A stretch of 64,000 nt of DNA from the NCBI GenBank assembly GCA_018398765.1, contig JAHBMJ010003940.1:1-64000 (forward strand). Reading direction: 5' to 3'. The translations under genes and the position numbers were made by a program. The notes under the pieces were generated by a model. It made no database searches and was not told the origin of the DNA. It saw only the letters and a program-made list of their open reading frames with translations. This DNA is from Chromera velia. Its lineage: Eukaryota > Sar > Chromeraceae. Shown piece after piece: positions 32,059 through 44,147 of this stretch. Position 1 is the stretch's first letter, and the number at the start of each line of letters is the position of its first letter.

Positions 32059-34357
32059 CTAGCTTGACTTCTCGAGCACATATACATGTTCCACCTCTGG
32101 TCTTCTGGAGGAGGCCGCATACAGAATCCGCATGTCGGGGTCGATGTATGTCAACCTCCACGTGCCTGCCCCCTGCATGCAGATATGCAGTCGGAAACCC
32201 CATCAATTCGCACACGAACAAAAAATTCCTGTCTACCTGCTTTCCTGGCCCTTATCGACCGACCTCAAATTCCTTTTTCTTGACTTCGACCCCCAAGATC
32301 CTGAATGCGATGCTCTCAAAGACCACGTTCCACTTGTCAGACCCCACAGGCTCCCACCGAGCTCCCAGTGCTGCCTGCACCCACCCACAAACATACAAAC
32401 ACGACAAAGCAAACACAGAATGAAAGTCCGATACCGAAATCACCCTCTGTATTCTGACCTCATCAAGATGCTCAGACTCATTGCCTGCGAATACAAATAC
32501 AAATAGAGAAAGCTCAAAGCAACGCACCGATCGAAACCAAACTCTGTGTATGTGCGTGTGTGACTGTGTATGTGAGAGAGAGAGAGAGAAAGAGAAAGAG
32601 AAGAGAGAGAGAAAGAAATTCTGCTTTCTGGGGGTGGGGGTGGGTGGGTGGTATGGGTGAGAGAGAGAGAGAAGGCGTGCAGCAGAGAAACAATTCGTGC
32701 ATCAAGTACAGAAGAAAGAGAAGGCACACGTGTCGACTAGTTCGTGTCCAAGCACAAAAAGCTGGACTTACATAGACAGGGAGGGACACAACTGAGGAAG
32801 GTTAGGGAGAAGGAAGATGTATCTTCTCGAGCACCTCCATCCAAGCTTCTCTCTTCAGACGAATGAGGAACCCTCAATAAAACCGATGCATCATTCATCG
32901 AAGGAGAAAAAAAAACTCTCTGGAAGACAGACGCCGATTCATTCAATCATCCGTGAAAAGTGTGCAAAGGTGACTGCCTGCCTGGGAAGCATCCTTGCAG
33001 CCTCCTCCCATGCAGTCGCTACTGTCTATGCTGCTCTCTCCATCCCCCCCCCTCCACCTTTATTCCCTGACTTCACCTGAAGAATAGCGCCGTCGGGACC
33101 CAATTGTACAAAGTTCGTGTACTTTTTCTGGGGCCAGTCGAATTTCTGCATGTATGCAAAAGAACTGTCGTTGATATAAGCAAAGATGCACATGCATGCA
33201 CATTCACGAATATCGTCATTGATCTTCTTGGGTTGATCGCACCTCCCTTGCAACCAAAACGATCCATCGACACAAAAGACATTGGACCTGTGCGTACTTT
33301 CCGGACAAGCCAGTGCAATAAAAACAAAGCTGCGCGCATACATGTAGACCCCAAGTCTTGTTCTGGGTTGAATCGAGAAAAGACACATTTCAGAAATGGC
33401 TTTCTTTCCCTTCCTTTCGTTCTTGCACAATGCCCATCTTTTACGCTCAGCTTCGCTTCACATCGGAGACAAAAGAAGCACGCGCATCTAGCTGTCAGGG
33501 TCAGTGCCGACCTAAGTACTCACCTGCAGCACCTCTCCAACGAACGGGCCCAGCTTCCCCGATGACGTGGAGTCGGTGTCCGTGTACACGAGACGCCAGG
33601 TCGCGCTGCCTTGTCCGACTATGTCGCTCCTGCAATGAGGTAAATGCATCGTGTGTACCCGCCAAGTGCATGGAGACTGGAGAAATCCTAGAGATGGGAA
33701 TGAGGGGCTGATGAAATGACAACAATATGCAGAGAATGGATAACGACTTGTCTTTCTTCTGCTTTTCGACTCTATACAGATAAGTATTGACGAGGCGGAC
33801 GCTGTGTAGCTGGCTGACTTTGCAGTATTTTTCACTTTGTTCATCTTCTCGAGTTTCTTGATCATCTCGTCCAGGGCCTCTCTTTGTGCCTGCACACGCA
33901 CACGTATACGTACAGAATGCACACACGCAGGTGTACATTTTGATGCGTCTCCTCGCTCCCGCGTCTCCGTCTACGCGTTCATTCTGGACACAACTCAGAG
34001 GAGGGCGGTAGTTGGCCTACCTGAGATGCCTTCACCCCATTTGAAGTCGGTGCCGCAAGGCGTTTGATCGAGGCTTTCAGTTCTTCTGCTGTCATTGATT
34101 TGGTTGACTTCGGTTTCAGGGTCGCGGTCTGCAAGCCGGAGAAGATGGGGGACAGGTATGCAGCATGGCAAGCCGTCTCCTCCTTTTGAAGGAGTGAAAC
34201 CGGAAGCATGAGGCAAACACACCGCATAGAGAGGGGTTCTGGTCATTCTCTGTGAGGCTGTGTGAATGAGATCCTGTTTGAGGAGGAAGGCTCTGCTCAC
34301 ATGCACACAGAGAAGACTCAGCAACCAAAAACTTCGGACTGCCATTCTTTTACTCAT
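32059..34357 (-). CDS. Plastid-lipid-associated protein (PAP/fibrillin), plastid-targeted
   Basis: Fibrillins coat plastoglobules and thylakoid lipids and bind hydrophobic metabolites. Seven exons join with every phase closing: 34357-34223, 34128-34021, 33889-33819, 33629-33524, 33145-33077, 32374-32264, 32172-32059, giving 237 residues. The start fits a bipartite leader for a complex plastid: signal peptide (MAVRSFWLLSLLCVHVSRA), then Phe at the cleavage site and a basic, hydroxylated transit region. Next come a Lys-rich helix, the PAP hallmarks WRLVYTDTDS and KWNVVFESIAFRILGV, and near the C-terminus TWRLTYIDPDMRILY, which resembles the conserved end of the family. Choice between the Met at 34357 and at 34345 is open. 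The gene is head-to-head with the type I membrane protein gene. Confidence 0.88.
32545..32690. repeat. (GA)n/(GT)n/(GGGT)n repeats
   Basis: Cluster of purine-rich and GT runs between the fibrillin exons at 33145-33077 and 32374-32264. The GA parts read CT on the coding strand. Confidence 0.85.
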
Positions 34358-35159
34358 CCGTCTCCTGGTTGTCAGTCCTGTACGGGGAATCCTGCTTCTC
34401 TTCTCGAGAGGTTCTGACGATTGACTCACGAACTCTCTTCGGATTGCTTTGTTTTACAGCTCCCTGCTGCCTTCCGAGAACATTTGATTCCGACTTACAC
34501 GGTTAAGCTGCAGCTCTGTCACAGCCTCCGCGTGCAATTGACTGCCTTTCTACGCATCTTTCTGCGTGCTTCTTAGACTGGGAGCATGCCAGGGCCTTTC
34601 GATTCATATGCAGTGGTGGGGGCCCATCGTGCATGGGCCCCATTGCTACATGTATGCAGCTTCAACGTCTGACCTTTATATCGATATATGTCAAGTTGAC
34701 CACACTGACACAATTAAGAGTTGTCAGTCGAATCGTGACTCGATCGATCTGACAAGCTGTGGCAGCACCGGGCACCGATGCATCCAAGGAAAGAATCAAG
34801 TTCGATGCAACTCCCTGTATCGAGACCAAACACTGTACACCGTCTTTCGTTCTCCACCGACTTGCACCTTCCTGATGTGTAGGTACGTGCGCCACAAGCC
34901 CAACAAATCAGACAATTAACGCTCTCTGTCCACATACTGATAGACATCGGCAACAAGACCCCGGTAAAGGTCAAGCACCAGGGCCCCTCAACCCCTGGGC
35001 ACTCCACTTTGTCTGGTTTAATAGGCTGAGTCAGAGACCTGACGGCACTGCAGGTGCCGGGTTGTGGAACTGAGCCAACATTCCGGGACACCAAACGCGA
35101 ACTTCAAAACACCGACTGCCTTTCTTACCGCGATGATGATGGGCCCCTGCGATGTGAAA
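34358..35159. promoter_or_regulatory. Divergent promoter region
   Basis: About 800 bp between the fibrillin start (-) and the type I membrane protein start (+). Normal composition. A minus-strand frame at 34714-35094 has no splice or family support. No core promoter motif was identified. Confidence 0.45.
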
Positions 35160-36536
35160 ATGCTCATCAAAGTCACCATTTTTTTGAGTGTCTGGCTTGC
35201 AGCGGTAGTGGAAGGGGATCGCCACAAATTTTGTGTCAACTGCGATGCTCTCTCAGGCACGGTCAGTCATTTCTATGTACACATGGGACGCGTTCGCATT
35301 CCTGACCGCACTATCACAGCAAAAGTGGAGCTCTAATGCTTCAAGCCTTCATACCCCATAACTATCACACGAATGCACAGTGTCCAGTCGATTTCAGATT
35401 GTCGGCAGGTGTCCCGGCAACTACGGGGACAAGCCGCAAGTCAGTCGATCCACAGAGAAGGACAAAATGCTTCATGTGTGGACCACCCACACTGACGTGC
35501 GTTGTCGGAGTGCTTTTACTCTCTGCCAATCCGCCTATATGTTTGCTTGCTTGTTTACTCGCAGGAGAAGTGCCTTGAAACGGACGGTGGCGCTTGTGCG
35601 GAGCTGTCGGCTTCCGAGCGAGTGAAGATCTCAAAGCTCAACGACTGCTTTGAAGTCGCGTACTATCAAGAGGGAGTGGTCTCTGGGGATGACCAATGGA
35701 AGTCCTGTGTGTACGCAGAAGGGTCCGAAAAACTCACCACCAACTGTTTGCCCGAAAAGACCTGCACCGCGATTTCAGCAGAAGACATTACACTCTGTGT
35801 CGGGACTGACGCGGACTCCTCCTATTGCCGTTTCTTCGGTCAGACCGCGAAGATCGAGAAGATCGATACTGTACACGGCTTGCAGGGCTGGCAGATTGCC
35901 CTTATTGTGGTAGGTGCAGTTGTGCTTCTGGTTGCCGTCGGTCTTACCATATACTGTTGCGTGCGCTGGAAGCACCGAAAGGAGCAAAAGCAGAAGAAGA
36001 AGGAGACTGCCAGACAGGCCAAAATCGACAGAGCAATGGCAAAGGTCAAAGCTGAGCAGGAGGGTGTCTGGGCGCAGGGGGAATTTGACGACAGAGAAGA
36101 TGCCCAGCCTGCCCCAGTGTACATACACATCCAGCACAGACCCTCCCAGCATCCACAGCCGCACCCCGGGGCCTCGATGCCTTACCCCCCCCCGGCCGAA
36201 CCTGCTCCTGTCTACGAGCCCGACCCCTACGTAAAGCCCTCCAAATTTGGGCGAAAGACCCAGGCACAGCTGTATGAAGACTATCCCGAGCAAGGTCCCG
36301 GTTCTTCGGTTCCCTCTGCAAGCACAGTGGGTGGCACTGGGACTGGCCCCGGCCCCTCAAACCAACCGATGCCGAAGGGAGGCAATGGAAGGGGGGGAAG
36401 ACCAGGGGGAGCAGCAGCACGTGCACGAAACGACCCGGCATTCCAGTCGATGACACAGGAGGATTTCGATGCCGAGTTTGGGGGCGCAGATTTTTACTCA
36501 CAGAAGTATGGGGACGGTGGCAACTGGCCTTCATGA
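35160..36536 (+). CDS. Type I single-pass membrane protein with Cys-rich ectodomain
   Basis: Three exons with closed phases: 35160-35261, 35398-35496, 35565-36536, giving 390 residues. The signal peptide is MLIKVTIFLSVWLAAVVEG. The ectodomain has about a dozen Cys, including the pair CVNC near the new N-terminus. One membrane helix spans residues 176-199 (IALIVVGAVVLLVAVGLTIY), followed by CC and a basic stop-transfer stretch rich in K, R, E and Q. The cytosolic tail of about 190 residues is Pro/Gly/Gln-rich and ends with a short acidic-aromatic block (DFDAEFGGADFYSQKYGDGG). No known domain was recognised. A receptor or adhesion role is possible only by architecture. ATG 35160 was chosen because the signal peptide begins there; in-frame Met codons upstream would put a polar stretch before it. 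Confidence 0.8.
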
Positions 36537-37339
36537 TCAGGCAAATATTCTCATTGACTGATTGAATGAGCGGCCAGTGACTTGGTCATTGATAGCAGTC
36601 ATGGAGACAATAACGGAGTGCCAGTGCTTGAAGGGAGAAAATTGCAATTTGCAATGGTGCAGTAGATCAATGATCATTGTCAGACAAACGCCGACTCTAG
36701 CTCCGACTCAATCATGAACTTGGGCGGACGAGAATGGTTATAAAAGGACTGCTTTGACATTTTACTGTAATTTTTACACCAAGTTTTACTTACAACTATT
36801 TTTAATGTCACTGTATCATTAGACATCTGTAGCTAAATGACTAGCTAAATGATAGCGTAAATGTAGCCGTTTTACTAGCTGTCAGTAATAGTTCACTGAT
36901 AAAAGGGCTTGCAACGCTATATAGCGTTATTTAAAATTTTGTAGTTAGAATTTTAGAAGGTGAAGTGATTATAAGATTGTTATAATATCTAAAAATTATT
37001 ATCATTCACTATCAGAATCTCAAGTCTATGAATGATAGTCTCTAATATGGGGTACTGTAGCCGACTGTAGCAGGTTTGATTAGGCTGAGTTAGGCTTAAT
37101 ACATTTAAATAAATATAGCTAAACATATTATTACTAGCTCTTACTACTAATATAATATATACTATTAGCCTCTATGTGCTGGGCGCAGCCTTCTCCCTTA
37201 TTGGTAGTCTTTTACTTGTAGGAATGATAAAGAATCTAGTAAAGAATGATGACAACTTTAAAAAGTTTACCGTTGGACTCAGTCTTTAGTTACTACGGTA
37301 CTGTATAGGTCCTAATAAGTCCTCCTATACAGTAGGACT

Positions 37340-37550
37340 GTACGCAAGGACGTATCAAAATTTTTTATCCAACATTGGGTCAGGTAAGGACACATCAAAA
37401 TTTTTTATGCAGCGCTGCACGCAAGGACGCATCAAAATTTTCTACTCAGCAGTGCCAGCGCTGGGTGAATGTAGGTGAATGCAAGGATGTATTGCAATTT
37501 TTTACCCAGTGCTGGATAAAAAATTTTGAGGCGTCCTTGTCTAGGTCCTT
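37340..37550. mobile_element. MITE-like cluster of direct and inverted repeats
   Basis: Four direct copies of a unit like CAAGGACGCATCAAAATTTT, spaced about 40-60 bp, are followed at about 37507-37545 by an inverted copy (CCCAGTGCTGG then AAAATTTTGAGGCGTCCTTG). The arms pair well, as at the end of a small non-autonomous element. No coding capacity. Confidence 0.5.
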
Positions 37551-38608
37551 GCATCCCTCTACTAGTTGCTTCACAGATTTATACAGGAAAGTCTCTTATT
37601 ATCTTTTATTAATAAACTAGACGTTTGTTATTATTCTTTTACTCACTCTATTCCTGTTAGTTTAATTCTACGCTCTCATGCAACAGAAACATGATTGTCC
37701 ATTCAGGTAGTTAATTAAAAACTATGCAACGACACGTGTTCTCACTTCAATCATAGCTCTGGAAAGACGTACACGCAGGCTGGGTCAATCACAGTCGATA
37801 CAAAGATCTCGAGGCGAGGCACTCACTCCTGCTTACGTTAGCTTGCATCTACTTGTGCCATGACCAGTAACGACCAACATACACGTCTGTACACATCACT
37901 AAAGGTCACAAGGAGCAACAGGGAAAAAAGAAAAAACATATTCCATAAAGAAGTTTTGACCGCTTTCAACTAGGTGATGCGCTCATAGATGTACTAGATG
38001 ATGTCAGATTCGATGAATGATTGATGAAAGCGATGATAGTGAGTAACCGTGGGCCATAGGTTTTTGTGTGAAAATTAGTAAAAACCTCTATACAAAGGGG
38101 GGGTAGGGGGGGGGGGTAGAACCTTGAAAAAGACTAAAGCGCCATGCACACTTTTATGATTGCTCGCCCCCCTTTTGGGCGCTGCATGTTTCAGTTATAC
38201 ACATTCGTACACATTCGGTATGTTTTGGGCTCCGCTGGACCCCCCCTCCCCTGGCGTGCTCTACGAAAGCTCTGCGTGGGCCCCCAGAAAAACCTTCGCC
38301 CTTCAGTATAGGAGCCCACTATGTTGGACGCATATACTGCACGCTGAGGCGTGCGTCAGAACTCTATAGAAGTCTGTGCTTAAAGGGGATACAAAAAAAT
38401 TCCCGTATCCGATGGTGTCAGGGGGAGGGGGTCACCAGCTCTGGATCATATCGGATATATCGTGGTCGGACCTAGCCTTTTCCTTCGTAAGCTGGCTAAG
38501 CCGAGGCATCAAGCCGCTACGCCGGGGTATCGAATATCCCCTATTTGAGGGGGGGTAGGGGGAGCGCCGTCGCGCATCGCGGCATGCGACGGATACTCCC
38601 CCGTTGTA

Positions 38609-38631
38609 TACGACGGATCTTTCCGTCGTAC
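38609..38631. repeat. Perfect hairpin
   Basis: The arms TACGACGGA and TCCGTCGTA are perfectly complementary around a four-base loop. It lies in the flank of the transposase-like gene. Confidence 0.7.
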
Positions 38632-40867
38632 AATACATGTATGCATATACATGTCTCTATTTGTCTTCTACCCTATTTTTCCCTCTTTGGTTGACACAAT
38701 GCTGACCCAAGTGACATTGTGGTGGGCATAAAAGTTTGTTTGATCGTCTTTTTCAGTCCTCATAGCCCGGAGCTCCGTTTCCCGAACCAGTTTTCGCGTT
38801 TTGGTCATTTTGCACTCTTTGGCATACTGAGAATCTCCCGTTTTTTTCCCCCTTTAATGTGACATGGGCAGAACAGACGAGAAAACCGACCCCGAATGGG
38901 AGGTAGAGATGCTAGAATTTGCTGATAAGGAGAGGAAACCCTGGAAAAGGTACCCCACCGAACAAAAGTGGAAAGAGGTCCTGGAAAAACAAATCTAGGT
39001 CTGCCCGAACTGGAAGGGACGGCAGGCACAAGCGTTTTCGAGCAGGCCACCAGGGTCATGTACTTGTGACTGGTGTCCAGAAGAGCAGCTATGAGAGTGG
39101 AAAGAAGGGAAACCTTCGAAACACAGACCAACGGATGCAAAAAGAGCAGCATATCGAAGGAAAAAGCAACGCGACTCGTAGCAACAGCAGCAGCAGCCTA
39201 AAGTAAAGGTAAAAACCCTTCCCACTCGTTACACAGGCCAACAACGTCTGAATTTTCAGCCAAAGAAAAAGGTTGGATAAGAAGCCGATGCCGATAATAA
39301 ACAACAATCCACAGGTAATTTATAGGGTGATCAGCATACCAGGTTGGCTCCTGTCTCTGCCTCAGCCTCTGCTTCCAGCTCGGCTGCTGTCTCGGCCTCG
39401 GCAGCTTCTTCTAGTACCACCTCCCCAGTGCCGGGCCCCCCTCCTTTAGTGCCACCTCGAGAAAGAGGCTTCGACACCAGTCTTTTTACAGGATACAGCC
39501 ACAGTCAAGCAGAGTGGATGGTCCAGAGACTGAAAGAACTGCAGAAAAAGTCTTTCAGTGATTTTGTTGGGTGGTTAGAGCCAAAGAAACCAACGGCAAG
39601 CACCTTCCCAGACCCCCGGGACTTTGGATGTGTTCGCAGGGTCTTCTTCTTTGTACCAGACAAGGACCCTATGGTGGGTACTCTTTATTCTTACCTTTTA
39701 ATTTTCACATATTTTCTCCCGGGCTTTCTCTATCTCTTCACAGCTCAAACCGTTCTCCCGAAACTGAGTATTTCACTCCCTTTTTCTTATGCACGTTTCC
39801 AACTTCTTTTCTCTGCAGACCTCGCCTTTCTTCCCGAATGGAATCCGGGTCTGTATCAAGCCCAGATGTGAATGCTCGGAGGGGGTCAAAATGAACGGAC
39901 ACTGCCAGAAAGGCCCCCGCTTTATTGTTGGAGAAGAGGGGGATTTCGGTTTGTTGGGGATGAGATATTAGTGCAAATCTTGTGCTACCACTTGGAACTC
40001 TCTGAATCAAGAGTCGCTGAACCGCCTTGTGGACGCGGTGCGGACATACGTCCCTGCAGTTCTAGATTTGAGGGAGCATAAGGATACGTTTCTGGACAGA
40101 ACGCTCTTTTCCAAAGTACAGAACCTTCACCTGAGTGGGGGAGCATCGGCAGCTCACATTGCAGAAATCTTGGAGGCAACCAAGATCAACCAATACCTGA
40201 GAGACCTAGGTGAGCGATTTCTTTTCCGACCGTCGTCCCATTGTCGTCCCCCTCTCTTCGGCTCAGATTTTTTTTTTCTCCCGCTCACTCGTACTGGCAA
40301 TGTTTCTCCCTCTATCGCCATCTGCTTTGTTGCATTACTGGCTTTCTGGCCTGTGTGTTGTCTTTGTTTCTGCAGAGAAGTACATTTGTCACATTCAGCT
40401 CTTCAAGGCAAGTGCCCTGAATCCGGCGCATCTGAAGGAAGGGTCGTTCCCACGGTTTCCTGACATCGTCTTTCGTGAACGAGGAGGCGATAGGGGAAGA
40501 AACGAGGAGAGCTATGGTGCGCTCAAGTTGTCTCCGGAGATGATTCGAGACAACTTTTCACATTGGTTTAGGACCGTTTCCCCCCTGGTATACAAAACCT
40601 TTGGTAGAGTAGTTGGAGAGCACTTAAAATTTGATCACTCCAAAATCACCCCGTTGGTGAACGTGGGGGCAAATCCTCATCATGCATCCTTTATGAACTT
40701 GGCGAACAAGATCGTCAAGTATACCCTCTTTCACTCTCAGGCGACAAGTCTCCTCCTTCCCATGATGAAACAAGTGAGACAGTGATACAACGAGTCAGTC
40801 GATATCGTTTGATTCAGTTGATCATGCTTTTGTCGTTTTATCTCTTTCGTCGTCTCAAGTTTTTTTT

Positions 40868-41175
40868 GTTCCACGTTTGTACATTTTGTCTTCCTATTTG
40901 TGTTGTGTGTTCTTTCACCGTTTCTATTGTTTCGTCATTTTGTTTCTTTCGTCGTTTCGTGTTCTTTTTGTTCCACGTTTGTATATTTTCTCTTCTTATT
41001 TGTGTTATGTGTTCTTTCATCGTTTCTATTGTTTTGTCGTTTTATCTCTTTCATCGTTTTATGTCTTTTTTGTTCCATATTTGTAGATTTTCTTTTCCTA
41101 TCTGCATTCTTTCCTTGTTTTTTCTCTTTCGTCGTCTCGTCTTTTTCTCTTTTACATTTGCACATTTTCTTTTCT
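40868..41175. repeat. 102-bp tandem repeat, three copies
   Basis: Units start at 40868, 40970 and 41072 with GTTCCACGTTTGTA-like words. The repeat is T-rich and degenerate, in an intron of the transposase-like gene. The period is a multiple of three, so false long frames arise. Confidence 0.85.
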
Positions 41176-42362
41176 TCATACAGTTTTTCTCCATTTCTCA
41201 CCTTTTTCCTCTTTGCAGTCTGAACGCACCACTCCCAAAAACATACGGGATTGACAAGGACTGCTATCAGGGCAGGAAACTGAAGGAAGGGGAGGTTCGG
41301 ACGTTTACAATAATCGAGATGCTGAAGATTCTAAGTCCCGAGCTAATCGCCTACCTTGATGAGTGCCACTGGATATTTAGGTGGGAGGACACCCTGACGA
41401 ACTCTGGACATCAGAGAGCGCCTTTCTTCTGAAAGTCGTTGTCGAAGGCTATCAGCAGGTGGTGCCTCTCAGACTACCAGGAGCTGATTGGGGCGGTAAC
41501 TAAAGCGTGGGAGTGCTCCATCGAAGAAGCATGGTCCATCATTGCCGTGAAGAGATGGATGCTCTTCCGGTCAGCATTCCTTTTTTTCTTTATTTTTTTA
41601 TCTCCTGTTTTTTTTTTTCTTTGAGAATCTCTCTGTCTCTGTCTTCACGACCGGAAGGGGCAGCCGGAGCAACCCCCGAGAGAATCTTCAAAGTGTACAG
41701 GGAGACTTTTGAGTCTTACATCAACAGAGGGCTGCTGCTCCGACCCATATCGATTATGCTGATTCAGAAATTCTTGCAAAAAGAAGCTCGGCGGGTAGCA
41801 GCAGCGCAGGCTATTCCCGAGGTACTAGCGAGGTGGGGACTAGGGTGGGGAGGAGGGGGATGCACTTTGTTGGGCATGAGCCTAACCAGATGACAAGTGC
41901 TTACGAGAATGGAAGGGAGGGTTGGGACGGTCGCGGAGATGCAATGGGGACTCGGATTCTTGCTAACATTGGTAGGTTGATTAAATTTTCTCCCTCATCG
42001 CTTCCTTTTCCTCGCTGGGCACTGCCCCTGCATCGTGAATGCTGGTCAACCGTCAGTTTCGTTTGTATCGTTTCTTTTTTGCTTCATCGTTTTGGGCTTT
42101 CTGTGGTCGTCTGTTGTGCCTTAATGTGTTTCCACATCACCTCATTTTTAATTGAAGTGTTCTTTGTTTCTTTGATTTTCACGTACAGGTTCTCGAGATT
42201 AGTTTGAGACTGGGAGGAGCATGATACTCGATATCCTCAATGATAAAGAACCATTCGACGAGACGCGTCCTGTAGCCTCTGCTGCGTCTTTAAGAGACGT
42301 TGGGGCTGGGCTCGATTTGCCGGCATTCGGCAGTGGCGCGATGCTGCAACTTGAAGGTGATT

Positions 42363-43120
42363 CATCTATTGTCACCTCATTTCTCCATCGTGTTTCTGTG
42401 TCTGTCGTTTGTTTGTCTTCATCTCGTTTGCCTATCATTTTCTCTCTCTGTCGTTTTCTGTGTCCGTCATGTTTCTGTATCCGTCGTTTGTTTGCTTTCA
42501 TCCCGTTTGCCCGCCGTTTTCTCTCTCTGTTGTTTTCTGCGTCCGTCGTGTTTCTGTGTCCGTCGTTTGTTTGTCTTCATCCCGCTTGCTCGTCATTTTC
42601 TCTCTCTGTTGTTAAACTTTTCTGCATTCGTTGTGTTTCTGTGTCCGTCGTTTGTTTGCTTTCATCCCGTTTGCCCGCCGTTTTCTCTTTCTGTCGTTTT
42701 CTGCATCCATCATGTTTCCGTGTCCGTCATTTATATGCCTTCATCCTGTTTGTCCGTTGTTTTCTCTCTCTGTCGTTTCCTGCGTCTGTTGTGTTTCTGT
42801 ATCCATCATTTGTATGCCTTTATCCCATTCCCCCCTCGTTTTCTCTCTCTGTCGTTTTCTGCGTCCGTCGTGTTTCTGTGTCCGTCGTTTGTTTGCCTTC
42901 ATCCCGTTCGTCCATCGTTTTCTCTCTCTATCGTTTTCTGCGTCCGTCGTGTTTCTGTGTCTATCATTTGTATGCCTTTATCCTGTTCGTCTGTCGTTTT
43001 CTCTCTCTATTGTTTTCTGTGTTCATCGTATTTCTATGTCCGTCATTTGTATGCCTTCATCCCGTTTGTCCATCGTTTTCTCTCTCTGTCATTTTCTGCA
43101 TCCGTCATGTTTCTTTTTCA
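42363..43120. repeat. 79-bp minisatellite, about nine copies
   Basis: Unit: TTTCTGTGTCCGTCGTTTGT followed by GCCTTCATCCCG, a variable 10-mer, TTTTCTCTCTCTGTCG and TTTTCTGCGTCCGTCGTG. Copies diverge by roughly 5-20 %, and one has a small insertion. No stop codon occurs in any forward frame of the consensus, which gives three overlapping frames of 212-350 codons, all spurious. Confidence 0.9.
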
Positions 43121-44147
43121 CTATGCAGGTAGCTCTGGTGCCTCTTCTGACGATCGATTCGTTGCACAGCGGGTACTCCAGGCGGGTGTTGACTGCCCGC
43201 CACTGTTGGGTCAGTCCCTTTTCAGTTTTTTTTATCTGCATCAATCGTGTACCTTCTCTCATGTTATAGGCAGAAGTACGCAGTTCTTTGCCCCCACGTA
43301 CGTACATTCTATATTCATTACATCAAACTCTTTTTTAAAACTCCTGGTATAAACTCAATTTCTGAAACCTGATTCAATTTAGTTTGAATGATATTCAGGT
43401 GGAGAGACTGAAGTCGTTATGATTGAGTCAGACGTTGGGTCTTTTCCTCCTTCTACAACTTGAGAGAGGGCTTCCTCAGCAACGGCCGCAGCTGATCCGT
43501 CTCTTTCTGTATCCCTCTCCATGCATCAAGCTGCTGGGGTTGCTGCCTTGGCTGCGGCTGGGGCCGCTTCTGGGCCCCCCTCTGTATCTCAGGGTCGTAA
43601 TGGCGCTAGCAGGCTACACTTGCTTTTAAAGCCTCTCCCAGTTGCTCCCTCTCACACTGATGCTCAGGGAAGAGGCGGTCAGTCAAAGCGTAAGCGGAAC
43701 CTAGAGTGCACCTTTGGCGGGATTGGGTGCTTAGGGGGGAAGGACATGCGCCCCAAACAAAATGGGTTCACTTGGTGCAAGACGCGGTACCCTACACTCG
43801 AGCTTTTCTACGAAGCAGTTCAGGCGGGGGAGTTGCAGCGGGAGTAAATCGCAAGGAAGGGAGTGCGGGAGGGCACTCACTGCTCTGCTTGTCTGCAGCG
43901 TTATGACTCTGAAGACTTTCCCCACAGACGCGTTGTCGCCCAACAGTCTTGGACAACGACTGAGTATGGCAAAATAGCTTTCGAGTTCCTGCAAAGCAAC
44001 CCAAACCTGCGCATCTGGTGGTGTTCGAAGAAAAGTGCAAAAAGTTTTGAGATGTGGCTCCACTCAAAGGAGGCTTTTAAATTACGTTCTGTCCATCTGC
44101 AGATGAACCGCGTTAAGAAGGCAAACGATATAAGAAATGGAGTTTAA

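Larger units (their letters stand above)
36537..38863. other. AT-rich spacer with repeats and hairpins
   Basis: 36740-37700 is AT-rich, apart from the repeat cluster listed separately. 38095-38700 is a G-run-rich segment with several overlapping short frames and a perfect hairpin at about 38609-38631. No gene is supported before the small ORF at 38864. Confidence 0.55.
38864..44147 (+). pseudogene. Decayed DUF6729-like transposase gene
   Basis: A possible first exon at 38864-38998 encodes 44 charged residues. The main block starts near 39345 with a Ser/Ala-rich leader, then SHSQAEWMVQRLKELQKKSF and a donor at 39672. The next exon continues from PDKDPM into Cys motifs (CIKPRCEC, then CKSCATTWNSLN). 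An in-frame TAG at 39969-39971 breaks the protein right before CKSC. Later exons encode LKFDHSKITPLVNVG (40625-40670) and YGIDKDCYQGRKL (41245-41280); the order zinc-ribbon Cys, DHS, then DKDC matches DUF6729/DDE-type transposase-like proteins of fungi, animals and algae as I recall them. Further pieces occur near 41439-41570, 41660-41820, 43640-43830 and 43890-44147 (ending with RVKKANDIRNGV). Introns hold two tandem repeat arrays. The single nonsense codon among otherwise clean exons suggests recent decay. Confidence 0.55.

Noticed and set aside
38160-38640. Short overlapping frames on both strands
   Set aside because: No family match, no splice sites, and the region is G-run-rich flanking sequence of a mobile element.
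42221-43352. Three long overlapping frames of 212-350 codons
   Set aside because: All are products of the 79-bp stop-free minisatellite; a real coding repeat would favour one frame.
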